A stretch of DNA of 64,000 nt from Burkholderia sp. GAS332 (GCA_900142905.1 FSRV01000002.1:2852001-2916000); one strand, 5' to 3'. Shown: positions 1 to 9,039, numbered from the stretch's first letter. Translations and numbers: made by a program. Notes: generated from the letters alone by a model not told the origin.

Positions 1-1016
1 CCCACCATGCCCAGGATATAAAACAGGCGGTGACGAGTCGATATCGTGCGTTGACCGCGAAAGCCGCTGACGATTGTCGCCATCGACATGAAGCTGCCGT
101 AGGCGTTGAGCGTCGTCACCGTCACCTTGCCGAAGGCGATGCTGAAGTAAAGCAGCGCGGCGACTGCGCCGCTCGCGCCGAGTCCGACGATGTACGACAC
201 CTCATGGTGCGAGAACTGGCTTCCAGCGAGTGCCGCAGCGAACACGCCGAAGGTCATGGCGGCCTGTGCGCCGATCACTGAGCCGAGCCCCACGGCAAAA
301 AACGTCCGCACCGACGAAGTCGAGCGCGGCAGATAACGCGAGTAGTCTGCGACGTACGGGCCGAATGCGATCTGCCACGAGGCGGACAGCGACATCGAAA
401 GCAGGAAACTGGCGAGCGTAAAGTGCCGGTTCGCGAGCAGCGCACCGACGTCGTGACGCGCGAAGAGCTGTGCAAACATGAAGACAAAGGCCGCGACACC
501 CACCACGCTCGCAATGCGCCCGATGAAGTGAATCGAGCGGTAGCCGAAGATCGTCAGGAGCACGATCACGGCGGCGAACATCACGATGCCGACCGCGTCG
601 TCAACGTTGAAAAGCTGGGCGACCGCCTGGCCGGCCAGCACCGAACCGCTTGCCGAAAAGCCGACATACATCAGGCACACGAGCACGATGGGGATCATCG
701 CGCCGTACACGCCGAACTGCACCCGGCTCGAGATCATCTGCGGGAGGCCGAGTTGGGGTCCCTGAGCGCCGTGCAGTGCCATCACGGTTCCACCGATAAG
801 CTGCCCGATCACCAAGGCGACGAGCGACCAGAACACGTCCCCGCCAAGTACGACAGCGAGCGCGCCCGTCACGATAGCCGTGATCTGCAGGTTGGCCGAT
901 AGCCAGAGCGTGAACTGGCTAAACAGGCTGCCATGCCTTTCCGCATCGGGGATGTAGTCGATCGAGCGGGATTCGATCAACGCGCTGCTAGCCGGGTTTT
1001 CGGTGGGAATTGCCAC
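1..1016 (-). CDS. NCS1-family cytosine/purine permease (3' part beyond the window)
   Basis: An integral inner-membrane symporter of the NCS1 (CodB/purine-cytosine permease) family, expected to import a nucleobase or related heterocycle. About 338 residues are visible and the C-terminus is off the left edge. After a polar start (ESRSIDYIPDAERHG) come long hydrophobic segments, with family-typical stretches such as GPQLGLPQMISSRVQFG and FGPYVADYSRYLP. The start is taken as GTG at 1016, preceded by a GGAG Shine-Dalgarno at good spacing; an overlapping ATG at 1023 is in another frame. Substrate cannot be read from sequence. Two GntR-like operator sequences lie upstream. Confidence 0.85.
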   Translation of the reverse strand, partial: MAIPTENPASSALIESRSIDYIPDAERHGSLFSQFTLWLSANLQITAIVTGALAVVLGGDVFWSLVALVIGQLIGGTVMALHGAQGPQLGLPQMISSRVQFGVYGAMIPIVLVCLMYVGFSASGSVLAGQAVAQLFNVDDAVGIVMFAAVIVLLTIFGYRSIHFIGRIASVVGVAAFVFMFAQLFARHDVGALLANRHFTLASFLLSMSLSASWQIAFGPYVADYSRYLPRSTSSVRTFFAVGLGSVIGAQAAMTFGVFAAALAGSQFSHHEVSYIVGLGASGAVAALLYFSIAFGKVTVTTLNAYGSFMSMATIVSGFRGQRTISTRHRLFYILGMV

Positions 1017-1218
1017 GGAACATTCTCCAGAACGCTTCAGATGCCGCTGGCTCGACGTTGAGTCGGGCGAACGGACTATTGGTGTTACGGGTGTGGCGGC
1101 GCGCGCCGCCCCATTTATCTATCTGGCGAATCGGCGGCGAGCAGCGGTTTGCTCGCTTGGCGGCGGGGCCTTGTGGTACCCGGTCATGTCGAATTCGATC
1201 ACGCCGGGCATAAATTTA

Positions 1219-1232
1219 CTTGTATAGACAAG
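1219..1232. promoter_or_regulatory. Operator-like palindrome CTTGTATAGACAAG
   Basis: The 14-mer CTTGTATAGACAAG has CTTGT/ACAAG inverted arms around a short spacer and resembles GntR-superfamily (HutC/FadR-type) operators. It lies about 200 bp upstream of the permease start and shares TGTATAGACAnGTTG with a second site at 1428. The regulator gene is not in the window. The assignment is inference from symmetry and duplication. Confidence 0.45.
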
Positions 1233-1427
1233 TTGATGCAAATAGGGGGTTACCCGGTTTGCATATATGAGATCTCAGCTTTCGCTTTTGTCAGAAACGA
1301 TATTCCGTGGAGGCAAGCTCTTATTGGGCGGGGGAGATAGCTGACTCTTAGCCCAATTGCGCGGCAGGCGATCTAGGGGCGAACTTACCTCAAGCACGGC
1401 AGTCGGATTGACGTAAGACGGACGATA

Positions 1428-1442
1428 TGTATAGACATGTTG
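1428..1442. promoter_or_regulatory. Second TGTATAGACA operator-like site
   Basis: TGTATAGACATGTTG repeats the site at 1219-1232 with one changed base in the shared 15-mer (A to T). It lies about 32 bp beyond the MFS stop codon and about 410 bp upstream of the NCS1 permease start. The two copies, about 207 bp apart, could support DNA looping by a dimeric repressor, but this is only inference. Confidence 0.4.
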
Positions 1443-1474
1443 CAATGAACGCCCAACCGCTACGCAACCCCTCC

Positions 1475-2764
1475 TCAATGCAAACCGTCGGAACGCGTAC
1501 CACGGTCAAAGAATCCGAACAGAAGCGCGGCAATCGTGAGCGCCAACACCACTGAGCACACACCGCTCCACCCGGCCCATGCCCACGCCGCCCCCGACAG
1601 CAAGGCACCCATGGCGCCGCCGATAAAGAAAATTCCCACGAAAAGCGCATTCAATCGGCCGCGCGCCGCCGGGTTGATGAGATTGATCGCACGCCGTCCG
1701 AGCGTTTGATCGGTGATCAGGCCCGCGTCGAGCGCGGCCGCGCCGACAACCAGCAGCGCGAGCGCGAGACCGGGGTGCGTCGTTACCGGGAATCCGCCCC
1801 AGCCGGCACCGGCCGCGCCCATGACGAGCACGGCCGCAATCATCAACAGATGCGCGATCAGTTGTGTGATACGTTGCGCCCCGCGATCGCCGAGATAACC
1901 GGCAAGCGGCGTGACGATCGCCCCGCTCGCGCCAGCCAGCGCAAACGCGGCGATGCCGTGCATGCTGAGCGAGAACGGCGGCTGCGCCAGCAGCAAGGCG
2001 ATGGCGGTCCAGAACGCGCTGAACGCGCCGAGCCCGAGCGCCGCCAGCGTGGCGCGGCGTTGCAGGACGGGTTCCGTGCGCAGCAGTGTCCACAGGGAGC
2101 GCAGCAAGGCCGGATAACGCGCTGTCGCGAGCGGCTTGTGAGTCGGCAACTGGGCGTACAGGACGACGGCCAGCAGCGCGTCGGCGCACGCCTCGATGCC
2201 AAAGAACGCGCGCCAGCCGAACGATCCGGCGATCACGCTCGCGAGCGGGCGTGACAACAGAATCCCGATCATCAGCCCGCTCATCACGTTGCCGACCGCC
2301 CGCCCACGCCGGTGTTCCGGCGCCATCGACGCCGCCATCGGCACGAGCATCTGAATCACGCTCGACGTCGCGCCCGCAAGCGACACCGAGGCGAGGAACA
2401 GCCAGCCCGACCGCGCGAACGCCGCAACGCCGAGAAACACGGCACAGCACATCAGGGTCCGAAAAATGAGCTTCCGGTTCTCGACCAGATCGCACAGCGG
2501 CACAAGTAGAAGTAAGCCGGCCGCGTAGCCCAACTGCGGCAGCATGGCGATCAGTCCGGCGAGTTCGGGCGGCAGGTTCAGCGCGCGGCTGACAGGCCCG
2601 GTCAACGGCTGCGCCGCCGACAGGTTCACGACGATCACGCCGACCGCCGCGGCGAAGAACAACGTGAGCGGCGTGGTCAGGACGGCGCCGGACGCCGCTG
2701 AAAGTGCGGGCGTAGAAGGCAACGGAGACAAGGGCCGCGCGGTCGTCTCGGCGGGTCGATTCAT
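1475..2764 (-). CDS. MFS transporter, probable drug/metabolite exporter
   Basis: A 429-residue major facilitator protein of the inner membrane. It has about 12 hydrophobic segments. The cytoplasmic loop between the second and third segments reads CDLVENRKLIFR, a variant of the MFS motif A, and APEHRRGRAVGNVMSG resembles the exporter-type loop and segment 5. Overall it resembles NepI/YnfM-type proton-driven exporters. The ATG at 2764 has a CGGAG Shine-Dalgarno about 9 bases upstream. It is transcribed divergently from the LysR gene at 2860 across a 95-bp gap, the usual layout of a LysR-controlled target. Substrate unknown. Confidence 0.85.
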   Translation of the reverse strand: MNRPAETTARPLSPLPSTPALSAASGAVLTTPLTLFFAAAVGVIVVNLSAAQPLTGPVSRALNLPPELAGLIAMLPQLGYAAGLLLLVPLCDLVENRKLIFRTLMCCAVFLGVAAFARSGWLFLASVSLAGATSSVIQMLVPMAASMAPEHRRGRAVGNVMSGLMIGILLSRPLASVIAGSFGWRAFFGIEACADALLAVVLYAQLPTHKPLATARYPALLRSLWTLLRTEPVLQRRATLAALGLGAFSAFWTAIALLLAQPPFSLSMHGIAAFALAGASGAIVTPLAGYLGDRGAQRITQLIAHLLMIAAVLVMGAAGAGWGGFPVTTHPGLALALLVVGAAALDAGLITDQTLGRRAINLINPAARGRLNALFVGIFFIGGAMGALLSGAAWAWAGWSGVCSVVLALTIAALLFGFFDRGTRSDGLH

Positions 2765-2859
2765 CGTTCAACTCCGGTTGATTTCATTCCGGGCTATCGT
2801 ACGGACGCCGGTGTTATGCGACAATTGAAATATCTCGATAATGTTTATGCGAGTTTGTT

Positions 2860-3789
2860 ATGAATACGCGTGACCTGCAGGCCTTCGTGGCGGTAGTCGA
2901 AAGCGGATCGATGGTGCGGGCGGCGGAGAAGCTGTTTCTCACGCAACCCGGACTCACACGCCGTGTGCAGAACCTGGAGACGATGCTTGGCGCCGAGTTG
3001 CTGGACCGGCAGAGCAAACCGCTCAAACCGACAGCGGCGGGCAACGAGGTGTACGGTCTCGCACGCACGGTGTTGCGCGCCGTCGACGACCTGATGGCCG
3101 TCGCGTCGCCCGAGAGCGAATCGACGGGCGAGATGAGAATCGGCGTCCCGCCGTTTCTATCCGAGCTCGCGCTCGAGCGGCCCATCGACCGTTTGCGCAG
3201 CACCTTTCCGAAACTGACGCTGCGCGTGACGGCAGGCTGGTCGCCAGGCCTATTGCAGAAGGTCGAACAAGGCGCCGTGGACACAGCCGTCGTGCTGATG
3301 CCCATTGGCATTCCGCTGCCCGAGACGATGACGGCGACGTTGCTCGGCGACAAGCGGGTCATCGTGGTGGCGCCGCGTTCGTTTGGCTTGCCTGACGACC
3401 CGACGACGCTCGCCGAGCTCTCGCGTCACCCGTGGGTGTTGAACCAGGACGGGTGCGGAATGCGTTCGACGCTGAGTCGCGCGATGGCGGCGGGCGGCTT
3501 GCCGTTCAACGTCGCGGTCGAAGCGTTTGGGTCGGAGTTGCAGCTTTCGCTGGTGGCGCGGGGCATGGGCATCGGACTCGCGGTGCCAGAAATGCTGGCG
3601 CGCAGCGCATACCGCGAGTCACTGCAGCAGGTCGATGTGACGGACTTCGACAACGTACTGAACGCCTGGCTCGTGCATGGCGTGCTGCCGGGTCGTCTGG
3701 TGCGGCCCGTCGCGTTGATGCGCGATGCGCTTGTGGAGAAGCTGGAAAGCGATTCGGCCGTGCCATCCATTGCGGCTTCAACCGCGTGA
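2860..3789 (+). CDS. LysR-family transcriptional regulator
   Basis: A 309-residue LysR regulator. The N-terminal winged HTH is clear (MNTRDLQAFVAVVESGSMVR, then LFLTQPGLTRRVQNLE up to about residue 60), followed by the periplasmic-binding-protein-like effector domain. It is divergent from the MFS exporter at 1475-2764, which it probably controls. The gap is AT-rich and contains short dyads (for example TATCTCGATA) that could be part of a LysR box. The inducer is unknown. Confidence 0.88.
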   Translation: MNTRDLQAFVAVVESGSMVRAAEKLFLTQPGLTRRVQNLETMLGAELLDRQSKPLKPTAAGNEVYGLARTVLRAVDDLMAVASPESESTGEMRIGVPPFLSELALERPIDRLRSTFPKLTLRVTAGWSPGLLQKVEQGAVDTAVVLMPIGIPLPETMTATLLGDKRVIVVAPRSFGLPDDPTTLAELSRHPWVLNQDGCGMRSTLSRAMAAGGLPFNVAVEAFGSELQLSLVARGMGIGLAVPEMLARSAYRESLQQVDVTDFDNVLNAWLVHGVLPGRLVRPVALMRDALVEKLESDSAVPSIAASTA

Positions 3790-3895
3790 CAGGCATTTCA
3801 ACCGGGCGAGTTCGCGAGGAGCCCGGTTCGAAAAGCCGCGGTGCAGGCTGATGACATCTGCGAACGGCGGCCAAACCGCGCGGCTCAGCTTCCGT

Positions 3896-4303
3896 TCATG
3901 CGGCAGCGGTAGCTGAATCAGTCTGCTCGACCAGCAGATCGCGGCAATGCACGAGCGCATTGCGCACCGAGGCACCACCAGCATAAAACATCAACTGCAG
4001 GATCGACTCAATGATCTGCTCGCGGGTCGCGCCCGCCGCAAGTGCGGCATGAACGTGCGCGCGCAACTGTGTAACGGGATGGCCGAGCGTCACACACGAC
4101 GCGATGACAACGAGCTCGCGTGTGATCAGGTCGAGCCCCGGGCGCGCCATGACGCCACCCAGCGCCCACTCGACGGACATCTCGACGAAGTCCGGGCACA
4201 GCCCTTCCATATCGGCCTTCAAAGCCTGAGCGGCCCCGGAGCCGTGCAGTTGCTCGAGCAGCGCTGCGCCGCGTTCACGAAGTGTCGGTTGCGATAGCAT
4301 CAT
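3896..4303 (-). CDS. Carboxymuconolactone-decarboxylase (CMD) family protein
   Basis: A 135-residue protein of the CMD/AhpD-like fold. The core RELVVIASCVTLGHPVTQL followed by RAHVHAALAAGATREQIIE matches the gamma-carboxymuconolactone decarboxylase pattern. It has a single Cys in the first part (IASC) rather than the CxxC of AhpD-type peroxidase-reductases, so a peroxidase role is not supported. The start at 4303 follows a GAGGGAGAGG purine tract. It is divergent from the LysR gene at 4430 and is its likely target. No protocatechuate genes are adjacent, so a true decarboxylase role is unproven. Confidence 0.75.
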   Translation of the reverse strand: MMLSQPTLRERGAALLEQLHGSGAAQALKADMEGLCPDFVEMSVEWALGGVMARPGLDLITRELVVIASCVTLGHPVTQLRAHVHAALAAGATREQIIESILQLMFYAGGASVRNALVHCRDLLVEQTDSATAAA

Positions 4304-4429
4304 GCCTCTCCCTCAATGGTCTGCGATGTCGTACGTGGAGAGCTCCACGTCCCTGTCGAGATTGTTGCAGCGCAGGGGTGACGGAAAAAGACGGCGCCGC
4401 TTCGAACATAACCAAAGGACACTTCGCAA

Positions 4430-5380
4430 TTGGACAGACTGGAAAGCATGACGATCTTCGTGCGGGTCGTGGAGCGCGGCAGTTTCGCGGCCGCTGCGGA
4501 GGAGTTCCGGCTGACGGGGACCATGGTCGGGCATCACATCCGGGCGCTCGAAACGCTGCTAGGCGGCCGGCTGCTGAATCGCACCACGCGCCGGCAGAGT
4601 CTCACTGAACTCGGGCAGCACTACTACGAGCGATGCAGGCGCATTCTCGCCGACGTGGCCGACGCCGAGGCGATCGGCGCCGAACTGCATGGCGAGGCAC
4701 GCGGCCGGCTGCGCGTGCTCACGCCCGTTTCGTTCGGCGTCCATGCGCTCGCTCCGGCCTGCGTCGACTATCGTGCGGCGCATCCCGATGTCGCGATCGA
4801 CCTCGTCGTCAGCGATCGGGCCATCGATTTCGTTGATGAAGGGTTCGACTTGGCGGTGCGTATCGGCGAGCTCGCGAACTCGTCTCTGGTCGCGCGTGCG
4901 TTGCGTCCGTACCGATCGGTGGTCTGTGCAACGCCTGGCTATCTCGAACGGCATGGCGTACCAGTGGCGCCCAACGATCTGGCGCAACACAGCTGTCTCG
5001 GATTCGCGCATCCGGTCGCGGGGCGCAACTGGCGGCTGGAGGGGCCCGAAGGCGACGTCGTCGTGCCGGTGTCGCTGACCCTGACCGCGAACAATGGCGA
5101 AGCACTCCGAATGGCTGCGCTCAGTGGGCTCGGCATCATCATGCAGCCCGAGATCCTGCTCGACGACGATCTTCGCGCCGGCCGGCTGGTGCCGCTGTTG
5201 CCCGGCTATGCCCCGCACGCACGGCCGATGCATGTGCTGACGGTCGCGGACCGTCAGCCGCCGCCGAAGATTCGCACGTTCGTGGACTTCATCGTTGAGC
5301 GTTTTGGCGGGCGCGCTTCGTCGCCGAGGAAGCGCCGCAACGCTGCGGGTCAGAATGCGGATTTCACCACCAGGCTTTAA
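4430..5380 (+). CDS. LysR-family transcriptional regulator (TTG start)
   Basis: A 316-residue LysR regulator of the CrgA-like subgroup, with N-terminal HTH (RVVERGSFAAAAEEFRLTG, LNRTTRRQSLTELG) and an effector-binding domain. The TTG at 4430 is chosen because it gives MDRLESMTIFVRVVERG, matching the paralogue at 58650-59555 (MDRFSSMAIFARVVERG), and has an AGGA about 9 bases upstream. An ATG at 4448 would shorten the helix preceding the HTH. It is divergent from the CMD-family gene, its probable target. The last 20 or so residues are basic and not conserved in the paralogue. Confidence 0.85.
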   Translation: MDRLESMTIFVRVVERGSFAAAAEEFRLTGTMVGHHIRALETLLGGRLLNRTTRRQSLTELGQHYYERCRRILADVADAEAIGAELHGEARGRLRVLTPVSFGVHALAPACVDYRAAHPDVAIDLVVSDRAIDFVDEGFDLAVRIGELANSSLVARALRPYRSVVCATPGYLERHGVPVAPNDLAQHSCLGFAHPVAGRNWRLEGPEGDVVVPVSLTLTANNGEALRMAALSGLGIIMQPEILLDDDLRAGRLVPLLPGYAPHARPMHVLTVADRQPPPKIRTFVDFIVERFGGRASSPRKRRNAAGQNADFTTRL

Positions 5381-5477
5381 TGATTCGACTCGTGGATCGT
5401 CGTCCGCTCCCGACCTTCGCCGACGCGATCTCCGCGACCGGGTGTTCTGTTCGCAGGCGTCCCTGGGATTCCGCGCG

Positions 5478-6566
5478 TCAGACGGTCGGCGAGGCGACCG
5501 GGGGAAGTGGCGGCGACTTGCGCGAGAAGAACGCGATCGCTGGACGTTCGATTGCGAAGTAGGCCGCGACGCCGAACGCGATGGCGGCGACAACGCCGGC
5601 GGTCGCAATCAAGTCCGGCGACACCGTACTGAACCATCCTTTCTTGAGGTAGCGCGCGAGAAGCATCATCGGAAACTGGTGCGACAGATAGATTGAATAG
5701 GACGCGTCACCCAGCACCAAGAGCAACCTCGAACTGTATAAAGTCGGCAAGCGTGCGAGTACGGTACCCGCGACCAAGGCGGCGGCCGGCAGTCCCCATG
5801 CGAAAGCACGATGGGCGACGGCTGCCTCCGGCGCGGCAACTGTTACGGCGAAGCCAACGGCGCCCGCGGCAATCAGCACCAGACCCGCCGTCTGCATCGT
5901 TCCAGCACCGATGCGTTCGCGCCAGATCGCGAGGCCGTGCGCAATAAGCACGCCATAGGCGAACTCGAATACCAGCGGCTCACCGCTGACGTGCACGAAG
6001 CCCGCATTGAATGGCGCGACGTGCGCGAGCCCCCACAGTAAGACTATCGCGCCGACCGTGTACGCGGCAAGCCGCCGGCGAGGGACAAGCGCGATGCACA
6101 GCGCGAACAGCACATAGAAGTACGCTTCGTAGCTCAGCGTCCAGCCAGGCGAGAGCAGTACCCCCCATTGCCCCTCGCTGACTGCCGGTATCAGAAAGTA
6201 GCTAAGCACAACGAATTCACCAGTGAAGGCGTGCGACGTATAGCCGAGGTGTGTGAGCCAGGCAAGCAGCGCTATGGTGGTCCAGAACCAGTATGTCGGC
6301 AGGATACGAATCGCCCGGCGCTTCAGAAAGCCTAAGGCGTCGGCGCCGCCGTTCGCACGCGGTCGCGTGGTGTGGTACATGATAAAACCGCTGATGACGA
6401 AGAAGATATCGACGCCCGCCGCGCCGACGTTCGCGATGCCTGAACTCAACAGCCACGGTTGGCCGCCGTGCCCGTATAGGCCGACTTGCTCGTTGAAATG
6501 CAGCGCAACGACGGCGGTCGCCGCGACCGCGCGTAGTATCTGCACGCCGGAAAGCTTGTTCGACAT
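5478..6566 (-). CDS. Acyltransferase 3 family membrane protein (OafA-like)
   Basis: A 362-residue inner-membrane acyltransferase. The N-terminus has the family signature (LSGVQILRAVAATAVVALHFNE, with the conserved His) and FFVISGFIMYHTT. About ten transmembrane segments follow. Such proteins O-acylate surface polysaccharides or other exported molecules using acyl-CoA. The start at 6566 (MSNKLSG) is chosen for its GGAGAA Shine-Dalgarno; upstream in-frame starts at 6578 and 6680 lack one. There are no polysaccharide genes nearby, so the acceptor is unknown. Confidence 0.85.
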   Translation of the reverse strand: MSNKLSGVQILRAVAATAVVALHFNEQVGLYGHGGQPWLLSSGIANVGAAGVDIFFVISGFIMYHTTRPRANGGADALGFLKRRAIRILPTYWFWTTIALLAWLTHLGYTSHAFTGEFVVLSYFLIPAVSEGQWGVLLSPGWTLSYEAYFYVLFALCIALVPRRRLAAYTVGAIVLLWGLAHVAPFNAGFVHVSGEPLVFEFAYGVLIAHGLAIWRERIGAGTMQTAGLVLIAAGAVGFAVTVAAPEAAVAHRAFAWGLPAAALVAGTVLARLPTLYSSRLLLVLGDASYSIYLSHQFPMMLLARYLKKGWFSTVSPDLIATAGVVAAIAFGVAAYFAIERPAIAFFSRKSPPLPPVASPTV

Positions 6567-6892
6567 GGGATTCTCCATGGCAATGCGGCGTCTGCTGCGC
6601 CATAGCGGGCAAGCGACAGGCGCAAGGTGGCGGGAAACGCAAGGATCAGCGCGGCCACGCGCCCGGGAAGGTGCGCGCAAGCGGTAGCACGAAAAATACG
6701 ACCGCTTGTACGGCGTGAATGTGCGACTTCACACATAGCCGCTTCCGCGCTTGCTGCGACCTATAATGAGCGGGCTATTGCTTAAGTGACCGCGACATCA
6801 GCGACCTGATCGCGCGCGGGGTTCCGATCGAAGGCGAATCAAATGGGTCTTTGACGCACATCGTCGCTTCAGCCCTCAAGGACTTCACGCCG
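6567..6892. other. 326-bp intergenic region between divergent genes
   Basis: This separates the divergent acyltransferase and TfoX-like genes and must hold both promoters. No further coding potential, strong palindrome or terminator was recognised. Confidence 0.3.
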
Positions 6893-7276
6893 ATGCCCTC
6901 TACCATCCGCAACTCGCTCATCTGGATCTTCGACGCATTGGAGCGAGATGCAACCTATATTCGCAAGCCGATGTTCGGCTGCCATGCCGCCTATGTCGAC
7001 GGCCTGTTATGTCTGGTTGCGGCCGATCGCGACGCGCCGTGGAATGGCTTGCTGGTGTGCACATCACAAGAGCGCCATGCCGCGCTCATTGAGGACATGC
7101 CCGCTTTGCGGCCGCATCCTGTACTTGGAAAATGGCTGTATGTCCCGCAAGCCGATCCGGCGTTCGAAGACATCGCGCAAAGGATGACGGCGCTCGTGCT
7201 CGCGCGCGATTGGCGAGTGGGTGTCGAGCCGAAGCCGCACCGACGTGGCGGAAAGTCTTCGCTGCCAAAGGCCTAG
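6893..7276 (+). CDS. Small TfoX/Sxy-N-terminal-like protein, function unknown
   Basis: A 127-residue cytoplasmic protein. The segment RKPMFGCHAAYVDGLLCLVA resembles the TfoX/Sxy N-terminal and YjbR-like fold (pattern KKMFGG..xYxxGxxF), followed by PVLGKWLYVPQADPAFED. A TfoX competence role is not implied: the C-terminal TfoX domain is absent and the end is basic (KPHRRGGKSSLPKA). The start at 6893 (MPSTIRNSL) has AAGGA about 10 bases upstream; a TTG at 6851 would add 14 residues. Family assignment is moderate. Confidence 0.6.
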   Translation: MPSTIRNSLIWIFDALERDATYIRKPMFGCHAAYVDGLLCLVAADRDAPWNGLLVCTSQERHAALIEDMPALRPHPVLGKWLYVPQADPAFEDIAQRMTALVLARDWRVGVEPKPHRRGGKSSLPKA

Positions 7277-7743
7277 GATGCTAGTACAAGCGACCTCTCT
7301 ACGCGACCCATCTCCGGGCAAGCTTTTTGCGCTGATATTGTCAAAAGCTTGGACTCATCTCGGTCGCAACCTCCGAGGTACAGCGGTCATTCGCGCCTCC
7401 GTTCAGGCGGGATTGCGACGCAGGGGTGGATTCGACGCCACCATTTGCTGACGTCTTGCCTACAATGGGACCCATACGGAGGGTCCGCGCCGGCCGGGAT
7501 AGTGCACGGCGCCCACGCGTGTTCCGGCCAGCGCCGGCGCGACGGGCCAGCCGTTCGACATCGTGCTCGACACGGCTGGGCACACGTTTGCCAGGTAGTG
7601 GCGAAGACTCGGCAAGTGAAATTGACCATATTTTTGTACCGCGTTACGCTGTCGCTCCAACTCCGCCTGCTTTCTATCTCTCAAGCACCACGCGAGGTAG
7701 TCTCACAAGCGGGATCCGGATGCGCAGGAGTCAGTACACGGCC
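7277..7743. other. 467-bp intergenic region upstream of the PAS-LuxR gene
   Basis: An open frame runs from 7426 into the PAS-LuxR gene, but its first 100 or so codons are Arg/Pro/Ser-rich with no recognisable domain, so it is treated as non-coding leader. No repeat or RNA gene recognised. Confidence 0.3.
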
Positions 7744-8346
7744 ATGAAAAGTGAACTCATCGAAGACCTGGTTACCACTGCCGCGGATTTTTCGCCTGAC
7801 GCCATCTTCCTCGTGAATGAGGACGGACGCATACGCCATGTCAGTCCTGCGTGCGAAGATATATTTGGCTATGTACCGGGCGATTTCATCGATCAGTTCA
7901 TCATCGATTTCGTGGTGCCCGCCGATCAGGACGCCACCCGCAAGGAAGCAAAGGAAGTATTGGCCGGCCGCAGGCGGGTAGGCTTTGAGAACCGTTATCG
8001 TCACAAAAATGGAGACGATGTCTACGTCACGTGGTCAGCACGGTGGCTGGAGCACGAGCGCCTGCGCGTCGGCGTAGCCCGCGACGTGACAGAACTCCGT
8101 CGCCGGAAGGCCGCACCCTCAGTCCTGTTGTCCGTCCTTGCGCCGTACGAACGCAAGGTTCTTGAACTGCTACTGACCGAGGCGAGTGAGAAACAGATCG
8201 CCGAGCGACTTGGCCTCGCCGCCTCGACCACACATTCCTATATCACCGGGATTTTCCGCAAATACGGCGTGCGAGGACGGGCAGGTTTGATGAGCCTCTG
8301 GCTCAAGCATCTCTCTAACGACATCGCCCAACCGGGCGCAAGGTAG
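7744..8346 (+). CDS. PAS-domain LuxR-type response regulator
   Basis: A 200-residue soluble regulator with an N-terminal PAS sensor domain (about 15-125: PDAIFLVNEDGRIRHVSPAC, then FENRYRHKNGDDVYVTWSARW) and a C-terminal LuxR/GerE HTH (about 135-190: LAPYERKVLELLLTEASEKQ, then LGLAASTTHSYITGIFRKYG). It has no receiver or kinase domain, so a small ligand or redox cue sensed by PAS is inferred. The start is uncertain: ATG 7744 (MKSELIEDL) is preferred, while ATG 7720 (MRRSQYTAM) adds 8 residues. It stands alone; targets unknown. Confidence 0.82.
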   Translation: MKSELIEDLVTTAADFSPDAIFLVNEDGRIRHVSPACEDIFGYVPGDFIDQFIIDFVVPADQDATRKEAKEVLAGRRRVGFENRYRHKNGDDVYVTWSARWLEHERLRVGVARDVTELRRRKAAPSVLLSVLAPYERKVLELLLTEASEKQIAERLGLAASTTHSYITGIFRKYGVRGRAGLMSLWLKHLSNDIAQPGAR

Positions 8347-8390
8347 GCGCGGCTGTTCCCGCGTGGGTGGACCCGCCCGCGAGTGGCAAT

Positions 8391-8430
8391 GCCCCCTACC
8401 CATGCGCGTAAGCATTGTCGAGGGGCTTTT
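8391..8430 (+). terminator. Possible terminator after the PAS-LuxR gene
   Basis: GCCCC (8391) pairs with GGGGC (8422-8426), with an inner ATGC/GCAT pairing in the loop, followed by TTTT. The stem is interrupted, so this is a weak call. Confidence 0.35.
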
Positions 8431-8939
8431 CCTACGCAGAGCCCGCCGGTTTTGCACGCGTTTTCCGGGCTCTTATGGGGTTCTCTCAGGTTTCTGGCTA
8501 TTTCGAATTATCGTGGCACAGCGATCGCGCTTCTAACACCGCAGACGACACAGCCAAGCCGGTATGCAGGAACGGATGCTACCCGGAACGGCATGCCCAA
8601 CCTATCCTACTAATCAGAGGGGTGGTGAGCGGATGACGTACGGTATGCGCCGACGTCGCACCGCTTCGTCGCAAGAAGCTTGGTCGGACGCCAACTCGGA
8701 CTTGCTGCGATAAACAGCGGCACAACAGCAGGCAACATCAATCAGTACACCAAACGGATAGCACTCGATATGCGCATCACCGGTTGCGGGATCGACACGC
8801 TCGCAAAACATTAAAAATCCCCCGGCAGGATCTGCTCGCAATGCTTGAACTGTGTCGCGACGCTGCAGAGTTCGTTTAATCCCGCTAAAGTACGTGTCAT
8901 CTCGTTGCCGGATTGCTGATCCGGTGTGCAGAAAGAGTC

Positions 8940-9011
8940 TGCATGGGACCGGTGTAAGAGCTTTGCATGGGACAGGAGTAAGTGCTTTGCATGGGACAGG
9001 AGTAAGCGCTA
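8940..9011. repeat. Three tandem 24-bp repeats upstream of the RND operon
   Basis: Three head-to-tail 24-bp units at 8940-8963, 8964-8987 and 8988-9011. Each begins TGCATGGGACmGGwGTAAG; units 2 and 3 differ by only two bases and unit 1 is slightly diverged. A partial echo (AAGCGCTAACTCCGGTCA) follows. They end about 28 bp before the proposed start of the outer-membrane-factor gene, so they lie in its promoter or leader. There are no spacers, so it is not a CRISPR array. Confidence 0.85.
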
Positions 9012-9039
9012 AAGCGCTAACTCCGGTCAACACAGGGGA

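Larger units (their letters stand above)
1017..1474. other. 458-bp intergenic region upstream of the permease
   Basis: No credible gene is seen. The stretch separates the start of the NCS1 permease (1016) from the stop of the MFS gene (1475), both on the minus strand, so it holds the permease promoter. Its only notable content is two copies of the motif TGTATAGACAnGTTG (listed separately). Confidence 0.5.
8347..9039. other. 693-bp intergenic region before the efflux operon
   Basis: No credible gene. It holds a possible terminator just after the PAS-LuxR gene, three 24-bp tandem repeats at 8940-9011, and the efflux promoter. A 147-codon open frame on the minus strand (8614-9057) runs through the repeats and reads them as ALTPVPCK units; it has no recognisable domain and is treated as spurious. 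The sequence at 8640-8900 may be part of a dispersed intergenic repeat of Burkholderiales, but this cannot be checked here. Confidence 0.4.

Noticed and set aside
1506..2771. 421-codon frame overlapping the MFS gene on the same strand
   Set aside because: Arg/Ala/Gly-rich out-of-frame shadow of the transporter.
8940..9011. Possible CRISPR array
   Set aside because: The three units are contiguous with no spacers and no cas genes are present.
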